Source of the DNA: Thalassotalea_A litorea
GTDB taxonomy: Bacteria > Pseudomonadota > Gammaproteobacteria > Enterobacterales > Alteromonadaceae
Direction of reading: 5' to 3'
Assembly: GCF_043642205.1 (NCBI RefSeq)
Contig: NZ_JBHZSG010000006.1
Span: 1 to 64,000, forward strand
Length of the DNA: 64,000 nt
Shown piece by piece: positions 35,669 to 44,479 of the stretch (position 1 is the first letter of the stretch; the number at the start of each line of letters is the position of its first letter). Below the pieces are notes generated by a model that did no database searches, had not been told where the DNA came from, and saw nothing but the letters and a program-made list of their open reading frames with translations. A program made the position numbers and the translations under genes.

Positions 35669-37246
35669 ATGAATGTGCAGTACTACGACATTATTGGTGA
35701 CGTTCACGGCCACGCAACTAAATTAGAAAACCTGCTACTGAAAATGGATTACAGGATCGTTGATGGTGCGTATAAACACCAAACCAGAAAAGCCATTTTT
35801 GTCGGTGATTACATCGATAGAGGTGGCGAAGAAGCCAAAACAATTCATATCGTGAAGAGTATGGTTGAAGCAGGTAACGCGTTAGCAATCATGGGCAATC
35901 ATGAATTCAATGCGATTTGCTATGCAACACCTCACCCTGATAAACCAGGGGAGCACTTAAGACCGCACACGGTCAAAAATCAAAAACAACATCAAGCATT
36001 CTTAGATGAATTCCCACTAGATTCCAAAGAGCACAAAGAAGCCATTGAGTGGTTCAAAACCTTACCTATTTATCTTGATCTAGAACATATCCGAGTTGTT
36101 CATGCATGCTGGCATCAGCCAACAATTGACAAGCTAAATATGATCTTAAACGACGATAAAACCTTACCAGATCATATGTATTATACCGCTTCAAATCCTG
36201 CTCATGAGCATTTCGAATATATCGAGAACGTAGTTAAAGCATTAGAACAGAAGCTACCCCAAGGAGTATTGTTTTACGATAAAGATGGAAATCCGAGAGA
36301 TGCCATCAGAGTTAAATGGTGGGGATCGGATAATCCGACTTATTGGGATTTGGCATTAACGGTACCTGAGGGAAGCATTAATTCAATACCGAATATAATA
36401 ATCGACAATGTTTATAATTATAACAACAAGAAACCAGTTTTTTTCGGACATTACTGGATGGATGGTAAACCAACTGTGCAATCCGAATATGTGGCATGTA
36501 CAGATTATAGTGCAGGCAAAGGTGGTGAATTGGTTTGTTACAGATGGAGTGGCGAAAGTCACTTGAACGACAGAGCCTTCTTTCGTTTGCAAAAAAAGCC
36601 AATGGTCCATATGGGGGGATTATATCTTCATATTGAAAAACCTTTTAACCAATCATCGGCTGATAAAATTACTAAGTTTTTGGAACATAGGTCTCCTTCG
36701 TTGGTTCGCGATATTTTGGACGAAAGTTTAATAATTGATATAGAAGTCAAAGAAGGTTCAATTAAAACGTATGTAGCGTGGGGGGGATTTACTATAACTA
36801 ATTTAATAATAGGTTATGGTTCGTTGAGAAGTGGTATTAATCAAGCCGTAAAAGATGTTCAAAATGTATCAAACTATCTTTCAGACTCACTTATAGAAGC
36901 CGAGAGTCTCAATGATACAGATATAAGGTACAAAGCGAAAAGATTAGGAATCTTGGGAAAAATACAAAATTATGTCAGGAAGCTAAATCGACTAGATAAT
37001 ACGGATGTAAATTTAGATGAAAGGCAGGAATTGGTTAAAGAACTGGAAGCTGATTTAATTGAGATCATAACTCAAGTAAGTGATAAACGTGATAGAGATT
37101 TGATTCTTAATGAGACACCAAGCCATATCAAAAGTAAAATCATTCAGTCAGATCCAGTACCTACTCCTGTACCGCCCCTTCATGACACCAGAACGTTAGA
37201 AAGTTATTATCGAGAAGAAGAGCATCGTTTAACAGAAGCAGAATGA
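35669..37246 (+). CDS. Metallophosphoesterase with a long C-terminal extension
   Basis: A 525-residue protein. Residues 1-~250 form a calcineurin-like (PPP-type) phosphoesterase: DIIGDVHGH, FVGDYIDRGG, IMGNHEFN, VVHACW and FFGHYW carry the metal ligands. The remaining ~200 residues, from about GLYLHIEKPF, do not match a family I recognise and include a hydrophobic stretch (TYVAWGGFTITNLIIGYG) and a helical coiled-coil-like tail. It could hydrolyse a nucleotide or protein phosphate in a defence setting. The start at 35669 keeps the family N-terminus MNVQYYDIIGD. Confidence 0.82.
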   Translation: MNVQYYDIIGDVHGHATKLENLLLKMDYRIVDGAYKHQTRKAIFVGDYIDRGGEEAKTIHIVKSMVEAGNALAIMGNHEFNAICYATPHPDKPGEHLRPHTVKNQKQHQAFLDEFPLDSKEHKEAIEWFKTLPIYLDLEHIRVVHACWHQPTIDKLNMILNDDKTLPDHMYYTASNPAHEHFEYIENVVKALEQKLPQGVLFYDKDGNPRDAIRVKWWGSDNPTYWDLALTVPEGSINSIPNIIIDNVYNYNNKKPVFFGHYWMDGKPTVQSEYVACTDYSAGKGGELVCYRWSGESHLNDRAFFRLQKKPMVHMGGLYLHIEKPFNQSSADKITKFLEHRSPSLVRDILDESLIIDIEVKEGSIKTYVAWGGFTITNLIIGYGSLRSGINQAVKDVQNVSNYLSDSLIEAESLNDTDIRYKAKRLGILGKIQNYVRKLNRLDNTDVNLDERQELVKELEADLIEIITQVSDKRDRDLILNETPSHIKSKIIQSDPVPTPVPPLHDTRTLESYYREEEHRLTEAE

Positions 37247-37297
37247 GATTATTGTTAAGTAAAAAATTCGTCTTAACCTTTGAGCACGGAGTATTTA

Positions 37298-37414
37298 ATG
37301 TCGTCATCAAGTGTAAATCAAACACAAGTGATTCAGCATCATGAAGGGCCATTGCTCTTTAATGCTGGGCAACAAGCTAAGGATGGGAGTTTTAACAGGG
37401 AGTTTCTAAATTAG
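37298..37414 (+). CDS. Small hypothetical protein (38 residues)
   Basis: A short frame beginning MSSSSVNQTQVIQHHEG, preceded by GGAG at a good distance (ATG at 37298) and ending one base before the ATG of the next gene. It has no recognisable motif. The ribosome-binding site and tight coupling argue for translation, either as a small protein or as a leader for the 124-residue gene. Confidence 0.45.
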   Translation: MSSSSVNQTQVIQHHEGPLLFNAGQQAKDGSFNREFLN

Positions 37415-37415
37415 T

Positions 37416-37790
37416 ATGGGGCAATACAAATGGACTAAGAAGGGTATTCCACACGGTGGCTGGCTCGTTATCAGATCTGAAGAGCATATGTATGAAACAT
37501 GTGAAATGTGCTCTAAACCAGGTGTTAGTATCATTGATACTGTAACTCATCCGGATTACCCTGAAGACTTAAGAGTCGGGACAACATGTTCAAAGCATAT
37601 GGAATCAAACCCTAATGGGGCAATGAGAATGCCAGTTAACGGTTATGTATTTGTCATTCCATTTAAAGGCAAGTACCGAATTCGAGTAGAAAAAACACTT
37701 CTGGATAAAGAGTTCTCGTCCACTGAAGAAGCTCTGAAGTGGTATATCTTTGAAATAGAACTACAAAACAAAGACCCGCTTAACTTTTAA
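37416..37790 (+). CDS. Hypothetical protein with Cys pairs
   Basis: A 124-residue protein of unknown family. It has a possible metal site made of CEMC near residue 26 and a TTCSKHM motif near residue 63, followed by a beta-rich C-terminal half. It begins one base after the 38-residue frame and follows the phosphoesterase gene, so the three may form one unit. No function can be assigned. Confidence 0.65.
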   Translation: MGQYKWTKKGIPHGGWLVIRSEEHMYETCEMCSKPGVSIIDTVTHPDYPEDLRVGTTCSKHMESNPNGAMRMPVNGYVFVIPFKGKYRIRVEKTLLDKEFSSTEEALKWYIFEIELQNKDPLNF

Positions 37791-37961
37791 AGACCCTGTA
37801 ACAGATTTTGTGTAACTGCCATGTTTAAATAATCGACTCAGCCGTCTTCAAATTATACTAGCTATCTGCTTCCAATATCCAATTATGTCCATGAAGGTCG
37901 TATCAGAAATATCTAGATTCTACCCCTTACACATGTTCATCGAATCAATTTAAGCAACAAT

Positions 37962-39602
37962 ATGCATAATCTAACTTCTAAGAATGGCAATCATCAGAAA
38001 TATGAAATCGTATATTTAGGTGAAAAACACAGTGTACCAAGCTTTTATAAAGCATTGAGTAATAACTATGACTTAAACCTAAGTAAAACCCCATTTCAAA
38101 AACAGTTTAAATCATTTGCGGCGGTTCAAAGAATTACAACATTTGACTTTGATAATAAACTAGTACTCGAAAAGCTTCTTAATTTTAATTACCCAACTTG
38201 TGATATTGATAATGACTCTATCGCAAATAGTATTAGACTTATCAATAATCATTTGATTGATATATTCGGTATATACCATCTCCGAGTCTCTACCATAGAA
38301 TTGAATTCCAATGGCAAGGTAGTGAAGTCTTCTAAATGTTTTATTGAGTGCGATAATTGCGGATTTTCAGATCGAGCGTCCATACCTTATTCTCGAACTA
38401 TTGCTGATATAGAAAGATTTGGCTTTGTATGTAAAGGGTGTAATGGACAACTTTCTTTATCTGCTATAGATTTAAGGCGAAATATTGAAAAGGAAATAAA
38501 CGAAAGAGGAGTTCTTCTAAGATTAAGTACTATCGATTCGAATAAACCATTGAGCAACAGTAATTGCTATGCATATTGTCGATGTAATTGTGGTCATGGT
38601 GAAGATGGTAGTTGGGCGATTTCATATAACAATCTATGTAATAAACATAAATGGTGCCCAAGTTGTTGTGGAAACTCAGCAAAAGGGGACGGTTGGATTG
38701 ATTTACTCAATCAAATAAATGCAAATTGGATATTTAGCAAACTTAATTTTGACGATGAATTATTAAATTACAGTAAAGTTAACGCTTATTGTAAACTTCA
38801 CGATCATGATTGGACTCCAAGAATCGCTGATATTCAAGACGGGAAAGGTTGTGAATATTGTAAAAACTGCGTGAAAAGACCATTAGAAGAACAGATTAAT
38901 ATCGCCAGCAAAATAGCTGAAAACCAAACAACATATAGATTGGGCAAACAGCATTCGGAATCGTTAGGTGTATTTACTAGATTTTCTATCGTTTGTGCTA
39001 CACACGGTTTAAGTAGCAATTGGATGCATCCCTTTTATATCCCGCTTCAAAAAATTGTGTATGGTAAACCTCAGCAATGCCCACTTTGCCAGAAGGATTA
39101 TCGTAATTTTACATATGTATTAAATAGTCTTTCAGGTTATGACATAAACAGTGGATACAAATCCGATTTGTATCTGAAGTTATTTTACTCAGATATAATT
39201 GAAGCTGAAATATTCAAACCTGGAATATCGGTTAATCATAATGAAAGATACACGGAAACACCTTTAAAGAAGGACAAATTAAGCTTTATTGAGACAATAG
39301 ACGTTGAAGAGGCTATACCAGCACCAATTGTCGTTTTAGCGGAAAAATGGATTTTAGACAATCATCTCACGGGTAAATTTGAAGCTGAAGAAATTGATAT
39401 TGCAATGGTAAACGTTTCTGGTAGTTCAGAAGCATATAAAACAAACCCAATTCAAAAATCATTATCTGATGAAATTTCGAAAATGTTATCGGACAAGAAA
39501 TGGTGGGTTAATCTAACAAATAATGAGGAAGCCAGGATAGCCGCAACTGATATTTGGACATCATTTTGTGATTTACGGAGACGAACTGCTAGTCTTTCAT
39601 AA
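37962..39602 (+). CDS. Multi-zinc-ribbon protein of unknown function
   Basis: A 546-residue AT-rich gene product with at least four Cys/His clusters spaced like zinc ribbons or treble clefs: CDNCGF...CKGCNG, CRCNCGHG...CNKHKWCPSCCG, CKLHDHDW...GCEYCKNC and CATHG...QQCPLCQKD. The repeated C-x-H-x(n)-W...C-x2-C pattern recalls zinc-ribbon repeats found near homing-endonuclease and restriction-like nucleases, but no nuclease active site is evident to me. It stands alone, with a terminator behind it. It is likely a nucleic-acid-binding cargo protein; this is inference. Confidence 0.65.
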   Translation: MHNLTSKNGNHQKYEIVYLGEKHSVPSFYKALSNNYDLNLSKTPFQKQFKSFAAVQRITTFDFDNKLVLEKLLNFNYPTCDIDNDSIANSIRLINNHLIDIFGIYHLRVSTIELNSNGKVVKSSKCFIECDNCGFSDRASIPYSRTIADIERFGFVCKGCNGQLSLSAIDLRRNIEKEINERGVLLRLSTIDSNKPLSNSNCYAYCRCNCGHGEDGSWAISYNNLCNKHKWCPSCCGNSAKGDGWIDLLNQINANWIFSKLNFDDELLNYSKVNAYCKLHDHDWTPRIADIQDGKGCEYCKNCVKRPLEEQINIASKIAENQTTYRLGKQHSESLGVFTRFSIVCATHGLSSNWMHPFYIPLQKIVYGKPQQCPLCQKDYRNFTYVLNSLSGYDINSGYKSDLYLKLFYSDIIEAEIFKPGISVNHNERYTETPLKKDKLSFIETIDVEEAIPAPIVVLAEKWILDNHLTGKFEAEEIDIAMVNVSGSSEAYKTNPIQKSLSDEISKMLSDKKWWVNLTNNEEARIAATDIWTSFCDLRRRTASLS

Positions 39603-39621
39603 TCATACACTAATTAAGTAT

Positions 39622-39665
39622 ACCCAAACGGTACATTTTAAAAATGTGCCATTTGGGTTGTTTTT
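39622..39665 (+). terminator. Rho-independent terminator after the zinc-ribbon gene
   Basis: The arms ACCCAAACGGTACATTTT and AAAATGTGCCATTTGGGT pair over about 17 of 18 positions (one G-T wobble, one mismatch), followed by TTGTTTTT. It ends the transcript 20 bp after the stop codon. Confidence 0.75.
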
Positions 39666-39724
39666 ACATTTATGGTACACTTGTTTTGTTAATGTCTATA
39701 ACCTAAATGGAACAAGAGGTGTCA

Positions 39725-40282
39725 ATGACGGTATATGCTTATGCGCGAGTTTCAACCTTAGATCAAAATACCCAAATTCAAATTGATGACATCAAACGTC
39801 ATTATCCCAACGCCGTAATTCGTGAAGAAAAGAAAAGCGGTACCAGTCTTAAAGAACGTCACATGCTTGGCCTGTTAATCGAAATAATCGAATCAGGTGA
39901 CAAATTAGTTGTCTGGAAGCTTGATCGATTGGCAAGAAACCTGAATGACTTGACAACTATTGTTTCTCGATTGGAAGCAAAAGGTGCTTCACTTGAAATC
40001 CTGGATCAAAAGATCGATACCTCTAACGCATCTGGTAAAGCATTTTTACAAATGCTTGGTGTATTCGCTGAGTTTGAAACTAACTTGCGTAAAGAACGCC
40101 AGGCGGCTGGTATAGCCAAAGCAAAAGCTGAAGGCAAGTATAAAGGTCGTCCGGTTAAGTATTCTTATGAAGACATTATTTCCTTAAAGAATGACGGAAA
40201 AAGTGTTGCGCAAATCACCAAACAACTTGGATGCTCACGAACAAGTGTTTACCGAGTGTTAAATCAACTTCCAGATCACTAA
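39725..40282 (+). CDS. Small serine recombinase (resolvase/invertase family)
   Basis: A 185-residue protein. The catalytic domain starts YAYARVSTLDQNTQIQ with Ser10, followed by KLDRLARNLNDL and the E-helix FAEFETNLRKERQAAGI, and it ends in a helix-turn-helix (KSVAQITKQLGCSRTSVYRVL). It resolves or inverts DNA by paired site recombination. The ATG at 39725 has AAGAGG upstream. It sits just before the restriction-modification operon and may be a relic of an earlier insertion or a local regulator of DNA arrangement. Confidence 0.9.
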   Translation: MTVYAYARVSTLDQNTQIQIDDIKRHYPNAVIREEKKSGTSLKERHMLGLLIEIIESGDKLVVWKLDRLARNLNDLTTIVSRLEAKGASLEILDQKIDTSNASGKAFLQMLGVFAEFETNLRKERQAAGIAKAKAEGKYKGRPVKYSYEDIISLKNDGKSVAQITKQLGCSRTSVYRVLNQLPDH

Positions 40283-40316
40283 CTAAAGTTGTTCTATCCG
40301 CTTTTCCGCTTGCTAA

Positions 40317-40344
40317 ATTATCTAACTTATATAAATTAGATAAT
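40317..40344. promoter_or_regulatory. Palindrome upstream of the restriction-modification operon
   Basis: The perfect arms ATTATCTAA (40317-40325) and TTAGATAAT (40336-40344) are centred on CTTATATAAA, 28 bp before the small HTH-like gene. It overlaps where a promoter would lie, so it may be the operator of that regulator. This is inferred from position. Confidence 0.5.
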
Positions 40345-40371
40345 CCAATATTTAATAAGAAGAATCGCCTA

Positions 40372-40611
40372 ATGAACGAGCAAGCAATCTTCGACAATAT
40401 CAAACAAGCATTGAATGATGCCCCGCGTAACCAATTCACGGCCGAGATGCACCTTCAAATGATCAAATATGCTGATCAATTAAAAAGCATTACCGCCAAA
40501 GAATTTTGCCAAGGTGTTGGCTTAAAAGACAGCTTTGGCACCGAATTTTCAAAAATGCGAAACCTAACTAACCGCTTAAAAGCGGCTGGTTTACAAACCG
40601 ACTTGCTCTGA
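40372..40611 (+). CDS. Small HTH-type regulator linked to the type I system
   Basis: A 79-residue protein, MNEQAIFDNIKQALNDAPRN onward, mostly helical, with a possible helix-turn-helix (LKSITAKEFCQGVGL...FGTEFSKMRNLTNRLKAAGL). Small proteins like this precede hsdM in many type I operons. It is 20 bp before hsdM. It probably controls expression of the operon, perhaps through the palindrome upstream. The ATG at 40372 is chosen because the longer frame runs back into the resolvase gene. Confidence 0.6.
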   Translation: MNEQAIFDNIKQALNDAPRNQFTAEMHLQMIKYADQLKSITAKEFCQGVGLKDSFGTEFSKMRNLTNRLKAAGLQTDLL

Positions 40612-40631
40612 AGGACTAACTAGGAACACAC

Positions 40632-43121
40632 ATGGCAATTAAAAAATCAGAACTTTATTCATCACTATGGGCAAGTTGTGACGAACTGCGTGGCGGTATG
40701 GATGCCAGCCAGTATAAAGACTACGTACTGACAATGCTTTTCATGAAGTACGTCAGTGATAAATACAAAGGTGACCCATACGGAATGATCGTAGTGCCAA
40801 GTGGCGCAAGCTATGACGATATGGTCGACCTTAAAGGCGATAAAGAAATTGGCGATAAAATTAATAAAATTATTGCTGCGCTTGCCGAAGAAAACGATCT
40901 CAAAGGCGTTATTGATGTAGCCGATTTCAACGATGAAGATAAGCTTGGCAAAGGCAAAGAAATGATCGATCGCCTGACCAAGCTAGTTGGGATCTTCCAG
41001 GGGCTAGACTTATCTGCAAACCGTGCTGGTGGTGACGATCTATTGGGTGATGCATACGAATATCTAATGCGCCATTTCGCAACAGAATCAGGTAAATCTA
41101 AAGGCCAATTCTATACACCTTCGGAAGTATCTCAAATCCTAGCCAAAGTAGTCGGCATTAAAGAAGACACACCTCAATATGCCACTGCTTATGATCCTAC
41201 GTGTGGCTCAGGTTCTTTGCTGTTAAAAGCCAGCGACCAAGCCGATCGTGGTTTAACCCTATACGGTCAAGAGATGGATAACGCGACTAGCGCACTTGCC
41301 CGTATGAATATGATTCTACATAACAATACCACTGCTAAAATTTGGAAAGGTAACACCTTGTCAGATCCGCAGTGGAAAGATGGCTCAGATCAACTTAAAA
41401 CTTTTGATTTTGCAGTTGCCAACCCGCCGTTTTCAAATAAAAACTGGACCAGTGGCTTAAACCCAGAAGCCGATATTTATAATCGATTTACCTGGGGTAT
41501 TCCACCAGAGAAAAACGGTGACTATACCTTCCTACTGCACATTATCAAAAGCTTAAAAAGTACAGGTAAAGGTGCGGTGATCTTACCGCATGGTGTTTTA
41601 TTTCGTGGTAATGCCGAAGCCACGATCCGTGAAAACCTCATCAAACAAGGTTATATCAAAGGCATTATCGGTTTACCTGCCAACTTGTTCTACGGTACAG
41701 GTATTCCTGCTTGTATTATCGTCATCGATAAAGAACACGCACAAAAAGCAGTGACTAGCTTCAGTGAAGAAGAGAAAGAACTACCAACCGTTTCAGGTCG
41801 CCCAATTTTTATGATTGATGCTAGCAAAGGCTTCATTAAAGATGGTAATAAAAACCGCCTGCGCAGCCAGGATATTCATAAAATTGTTGACGTTTTCAAC
41901 AAAGGCACAGAGCTTCATCGGTTCAGCCGACTAGTATCAATCGATGAAATTGCTGCCAACGATTACAACCTAAATATTCCGCGTTATATCGACTCATCTG
42001 AGCCAGAAGATTTACACGATTTAAGTGCACACTTAAAAGGTGGCATTCCGAATCGTGATATTGATGCACTTGAACATTACTGGCAGGTATTCCCGAGCAT
42101 TCGTAATACCTTGTTTAATCCTGAACGTGAAGGCTATAGCCAAGCACTGGTTGAAGCAAGCCAGGTTAAAAGCACAATTCTCGCACATCAAGAATTTAAA
42201 GACTTTGCTAAGCGCAGCCTATTGCCATTTAAAGAGTGGATCTCAGGAGCCAGGCTAAATGACATAAACGTCGGCGAAAATCCAAAAAACGTTATTTTCA
42301 AAATCTCAGAAAGCCTCCTTGGCAGCTATGCCAGCAGCGATTTGTTAAGCAAATACGATATATACCAAATCCTAATGGATTACTGGGCTGATACTATGCA
42401 AGACGATGTCTATGTATTGGCGCAGGACGATTGGCAAGCAGGTAGCACCCTTCGTGAGTTAGTAGCGAAAAAAGGTGAAAAGTTAAAAGAAACACCAGAT
42501 CTAATCATCAACAAGACAAAGTACAAAGCTGAAATCATTCCACCAAGTTTAATCGTTGCCCGTTACTTTGCTGATGAACAAGCGCAAGTGGACGCCTTGC
42601 AAGCCAAACAAGATGAAACCACTCAAATACTTGAAAGCTATCTCGAAGAAAATGCTAGCGAAGACGGGCTATTAGTCGAAGCCTTAAATGATAAGGACAA
42701 AATCACCAAAGCCAGCGTTGCTGCAAGAATAAAAGAATTAAACGTCATTCCCGCGCAGGCGGGAATCTCCGAAGAAATAGCAGCACTGAAACAAGCAACC
42801 AAGCTATTTAATGCTGAAGCGGCTGCGAAAAAAGCGGCAAAAGAAGCCCAAGAAGCCTTGGACTTAACCGTATTTAACCAATATCCAAAACTCAGTATTG
42901 ATGAAATCAAAACCCTGACGGTCGATGACAAATGGCTTGCCACTTTACAGGCCAACATCGTTAGTGAGATTGAACGTGTCACCCAACAAATGGCAAATCG
43001 TGTGAAGCTATTGGAAGAACGCTACAGCACACCATTACCATCCCTTTCTAAATCAGTGGATGACTTAAGTGATAAAGTCGCAGGCCATTTAAAAGCAATG
43101 GGCTTGGGGTTGTCGCTATGA
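40632..43121 (+). CDS. hsdM: Type I restriction-modification system methyltransferase subunit
   Basis: An 829-residue N6-adenine methyltransferase. The N-terminal HsdM helical domain (LWASCDELRGGMDASQYKDY) is followed by SAM motif I YDPTCGSGSLLLK (about residue 186) and catalytic motif IV FAVANPPF (about 260). An unusually long C-terminal region has coiled-coil helices. It methylates host DNA with HsdS. Residues 705-713 read VIPAQAGIS, the translation of an inserted palindromic repeat (42743-42771). It overlaps hsdS by 4 bases (ATGA). Confidence 0.95.
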   Translation: MAIKKSELYSSLWASCDELRGGMDASQYKDYVLTMLFMKYVSDKYKGDPYGMIVVPSGASYDDMVDLKGDKEIGDKINKIIAALAEENDLKGVIDVADFNDEDKLGKGKEMIDRLTKLVGIFQGLDLSANRAGGDDLLGDAYEYLMRHFATESGKSKGQFYTPSEVSQILAKVVGIKEDTPQYATAYDPTCGSGSLLLKASDQADRGLTLYGQEMDNATSALARMNMILHNNTTAKIWKGNTLSDPQWKDGSDQLKTFDFAVANPPFSNKNWTSGLNPEADIYNRFTWGIPPEKNGDYTFLLHIIKSLKSTGKGAVILPHGVLFRGNAEATIRENLIKQGYIKGIIGLPANLFYGTGIPACIIVIDKEHAQKAVTSFSEEEKELPTVSGRPIFMIDASKGFIKDGNKNRLRSQDIHKIVDVFNKGTELHRFSRLVSIDEIAANDYNLNIPRYIDSSEPEDLHDLSAHLKGGIPNRDIDALEHYWQVFPSIRNTLFNPEREGYSQALVEASQVKSTILAHQEFKDFAKRSLLPFKEWISGARLNDINVGENPKNVIFKISESLLGSYASSDLLSKYDIYQILMDYWADTMQDDVYVLAQDDWQAGSTLRELVAKKGEKLKETPDLIINKTKYKAEIIPPSLIVARYFADEQAQVDALQAKQDETTQILESYLEENASEDGLLVEALNDKDKITKASVAARIKELNVIPAQAGISEEIAALKQATKLFNAEAAAKKAAKEAQEALDLTVFNQYPKLSIDEIKTLTVDDKWLATLQANIVSEIERVTQQMANRVKLLEERYSTPLPSLSKSVDDLSDKVAGHLKAMGLGLSL
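42743..42771. repeat. Palindromic repeat inserted in frame in hsdM
   Basis: CGTCATTCCCGCGCAGGCGG plus following bases forms ATTCCCGC/GCGGGAAT with a 4-base loop. It is the well-known dispersed CGTCATTCCCGCG-type repeat, translated here as NVIPAQAGIS. A related CGTCATTCCCAG version occurs four times at 0.68-1.4 kb. Confidence 0.85.
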
Positions 43122-44467
43122 GTGGTTTAGAACAGGTTAATCCTGCGGATTATAAACGAACTGAAGTGGGTATAATTCCAGAGGACTGGTGTGTCAAATC
43201 ATTAAGTAATTGCCTTGAAAACGAGCGAATTCCGTCAGGTCTCTATAAAGATAAAAATTTATATGGAAATGGAACTTCAATAATAAAGCTGGGGGATGTT
43301 TTTGGGAATGACTTTTTTAAACCGGAAAAAGTGCAAAAAGTTGCCGCTACTAAAAATGAAATTTCTACATATAAAGTAAAAATTGGTGATCTCATTATTG
43401 CACTTGCTTCAGTGAAGCTTGATGGGGTTGGTAAGGTTATGCTTGTCGATCAACTGACGTCTGAAACTATTTTTGATCATAATGTGGCGTTGATGAGGTT
43501 TACAAGTGACTTCAACCCAACATTTATGAGTTACATGTTGAGAAGTAATTGGGTGAGATCTTTGATTGCTTCACGAGCAACTCAAGTTGGCACGACCTTC
43601 TTAAAAACTAGTACGATTTTAGAATTTGAAGTTCCACTACCAGACATAAGTGAACAAACCGCAATTGCGAATGCCTTATCCGATGTTGATACGCTATTAA
43701 CGGAACTGGAAAAGCTGATCGCGAAAAAACAAGCGATTAAAACCGCCACCATGCAGCAACTGCTTAAAGGCAAAACCCGTTTACCGCAATTCGCCACTTA
43801 CACTGAAGGCGAAAAGCAAGGCCAGACAAAAGGCACAAAACCCAGCGAACTAGGCGAAATTCCTGAGGATTGGGGTGTTAAAAAGATTGGTGATTTTACT
43901 GACTGTACTGCTGGAGGGACGCCAAGCACAAAAGTGCCTGCGTACTGGGGAGGAAGCAATCCTTGGATGAGTTCAGGTGAACTACATCTAAAAAGAGTAT
44001 TTGATGTAGCCGAGAGAATAACTGATTTGGGGTTAACTAACAGCAGTACAAAATACATCCCGAAAGACTCTATTTTAATGGGGCTTGCAGGTCAGGGGAA
44101 AACTAGAGGAACTGTCGCCATATCAAAAATAAAGCTATGTACAAATCAATCAATTGCCGCCATTTTTCCTAGTAAAGATCACTCAACTGAGTATTTATTT
44201 TATAACTTGGATAACCGATATGAAGAATTAAGAAGCCTATCTACAGGGGATGGCGGTCGCGGTGGACTTAATCTTTCGATTATTAGGAGCCTTAAAATAC
44301 CTTACCCTGATTTAGAAGAACAAACCGCTATAGCCACTATCCTCTCGGATATGGATAACGAAATCCAAACCGTTGAACAGCGCTTGGCGAAAACTCGCCA
44401 AATCAAACAAGGCATGATGCAAGAGCTACTCACAGGCCGCACACGATTACCGTTAAACAAGAATTAA
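43118..44467 (+). CDS. hsdS: Type I restriction-modification system specificity subunit
   Basis: A 449-residue full-length HsdS with two target-recognition domains (about residues 15-165 and 240-390), each followed by a helical conserved region: EQTAIANALSDVDTLLTELE...MQQLLKGKTRLPQF and EQTAIATILSDMDNEIQTVE...MQELLTGRTRLPL. Both domains begin with a PEDWxVK segment. It determines the bipartite DNA target for HsdM and HsdR. Only one specificity gene and no silent cassette are present, so target switching by inversion is not suggested. Confidence 0.94.
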   Translation: MSGLEQVNPADYKRTEVGIIPEDWCVKSLSNCLENERIPSGLYKDKNLYGNGTSIIKLGDVFGNDFFKPEKVQKVAATKNEISTYKVKIGDLIIALASVKLDGVGKVMLVDQLTSETIFDHNVALMRFTSDFNPTFMSYMLRSNWVRSLIASRATQVGTTFLKTSTILEFEVPLPDISEQTAIANALSDVDTLLTELEKLIAKKQAIKTATMQQLLKGKTRLPQFATYTEGEKQGQTKGTKPSELGEIPEDWGVKKIGDFTDCTAGGTPSTKVPAYWGGSNPWMSSGELHLKRVFDVAERITDLGLTNSSTKYIPKDSILMGLAGQGKTRGTVAISKIKLCTNQSIAAIFPSKDHSTEYLFYNLDNRYEELRSLSTGDGGRGGLNLSIIRSLKIPYPDLEEQTAIATILSDMDNEIQTVEQRLAKTRQIKQGMMQELLTGRTRLPLNKN

Positions 44468-44479
44468 GGAGTGATGGCT

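Noticed and set aside
43118..44467. Phase-variable hsdS with inversion by the nearby small recombinase
   Set aside because: Only one hsdS is present, with no silent specificity cassette or inverted repeats in it that I can see.
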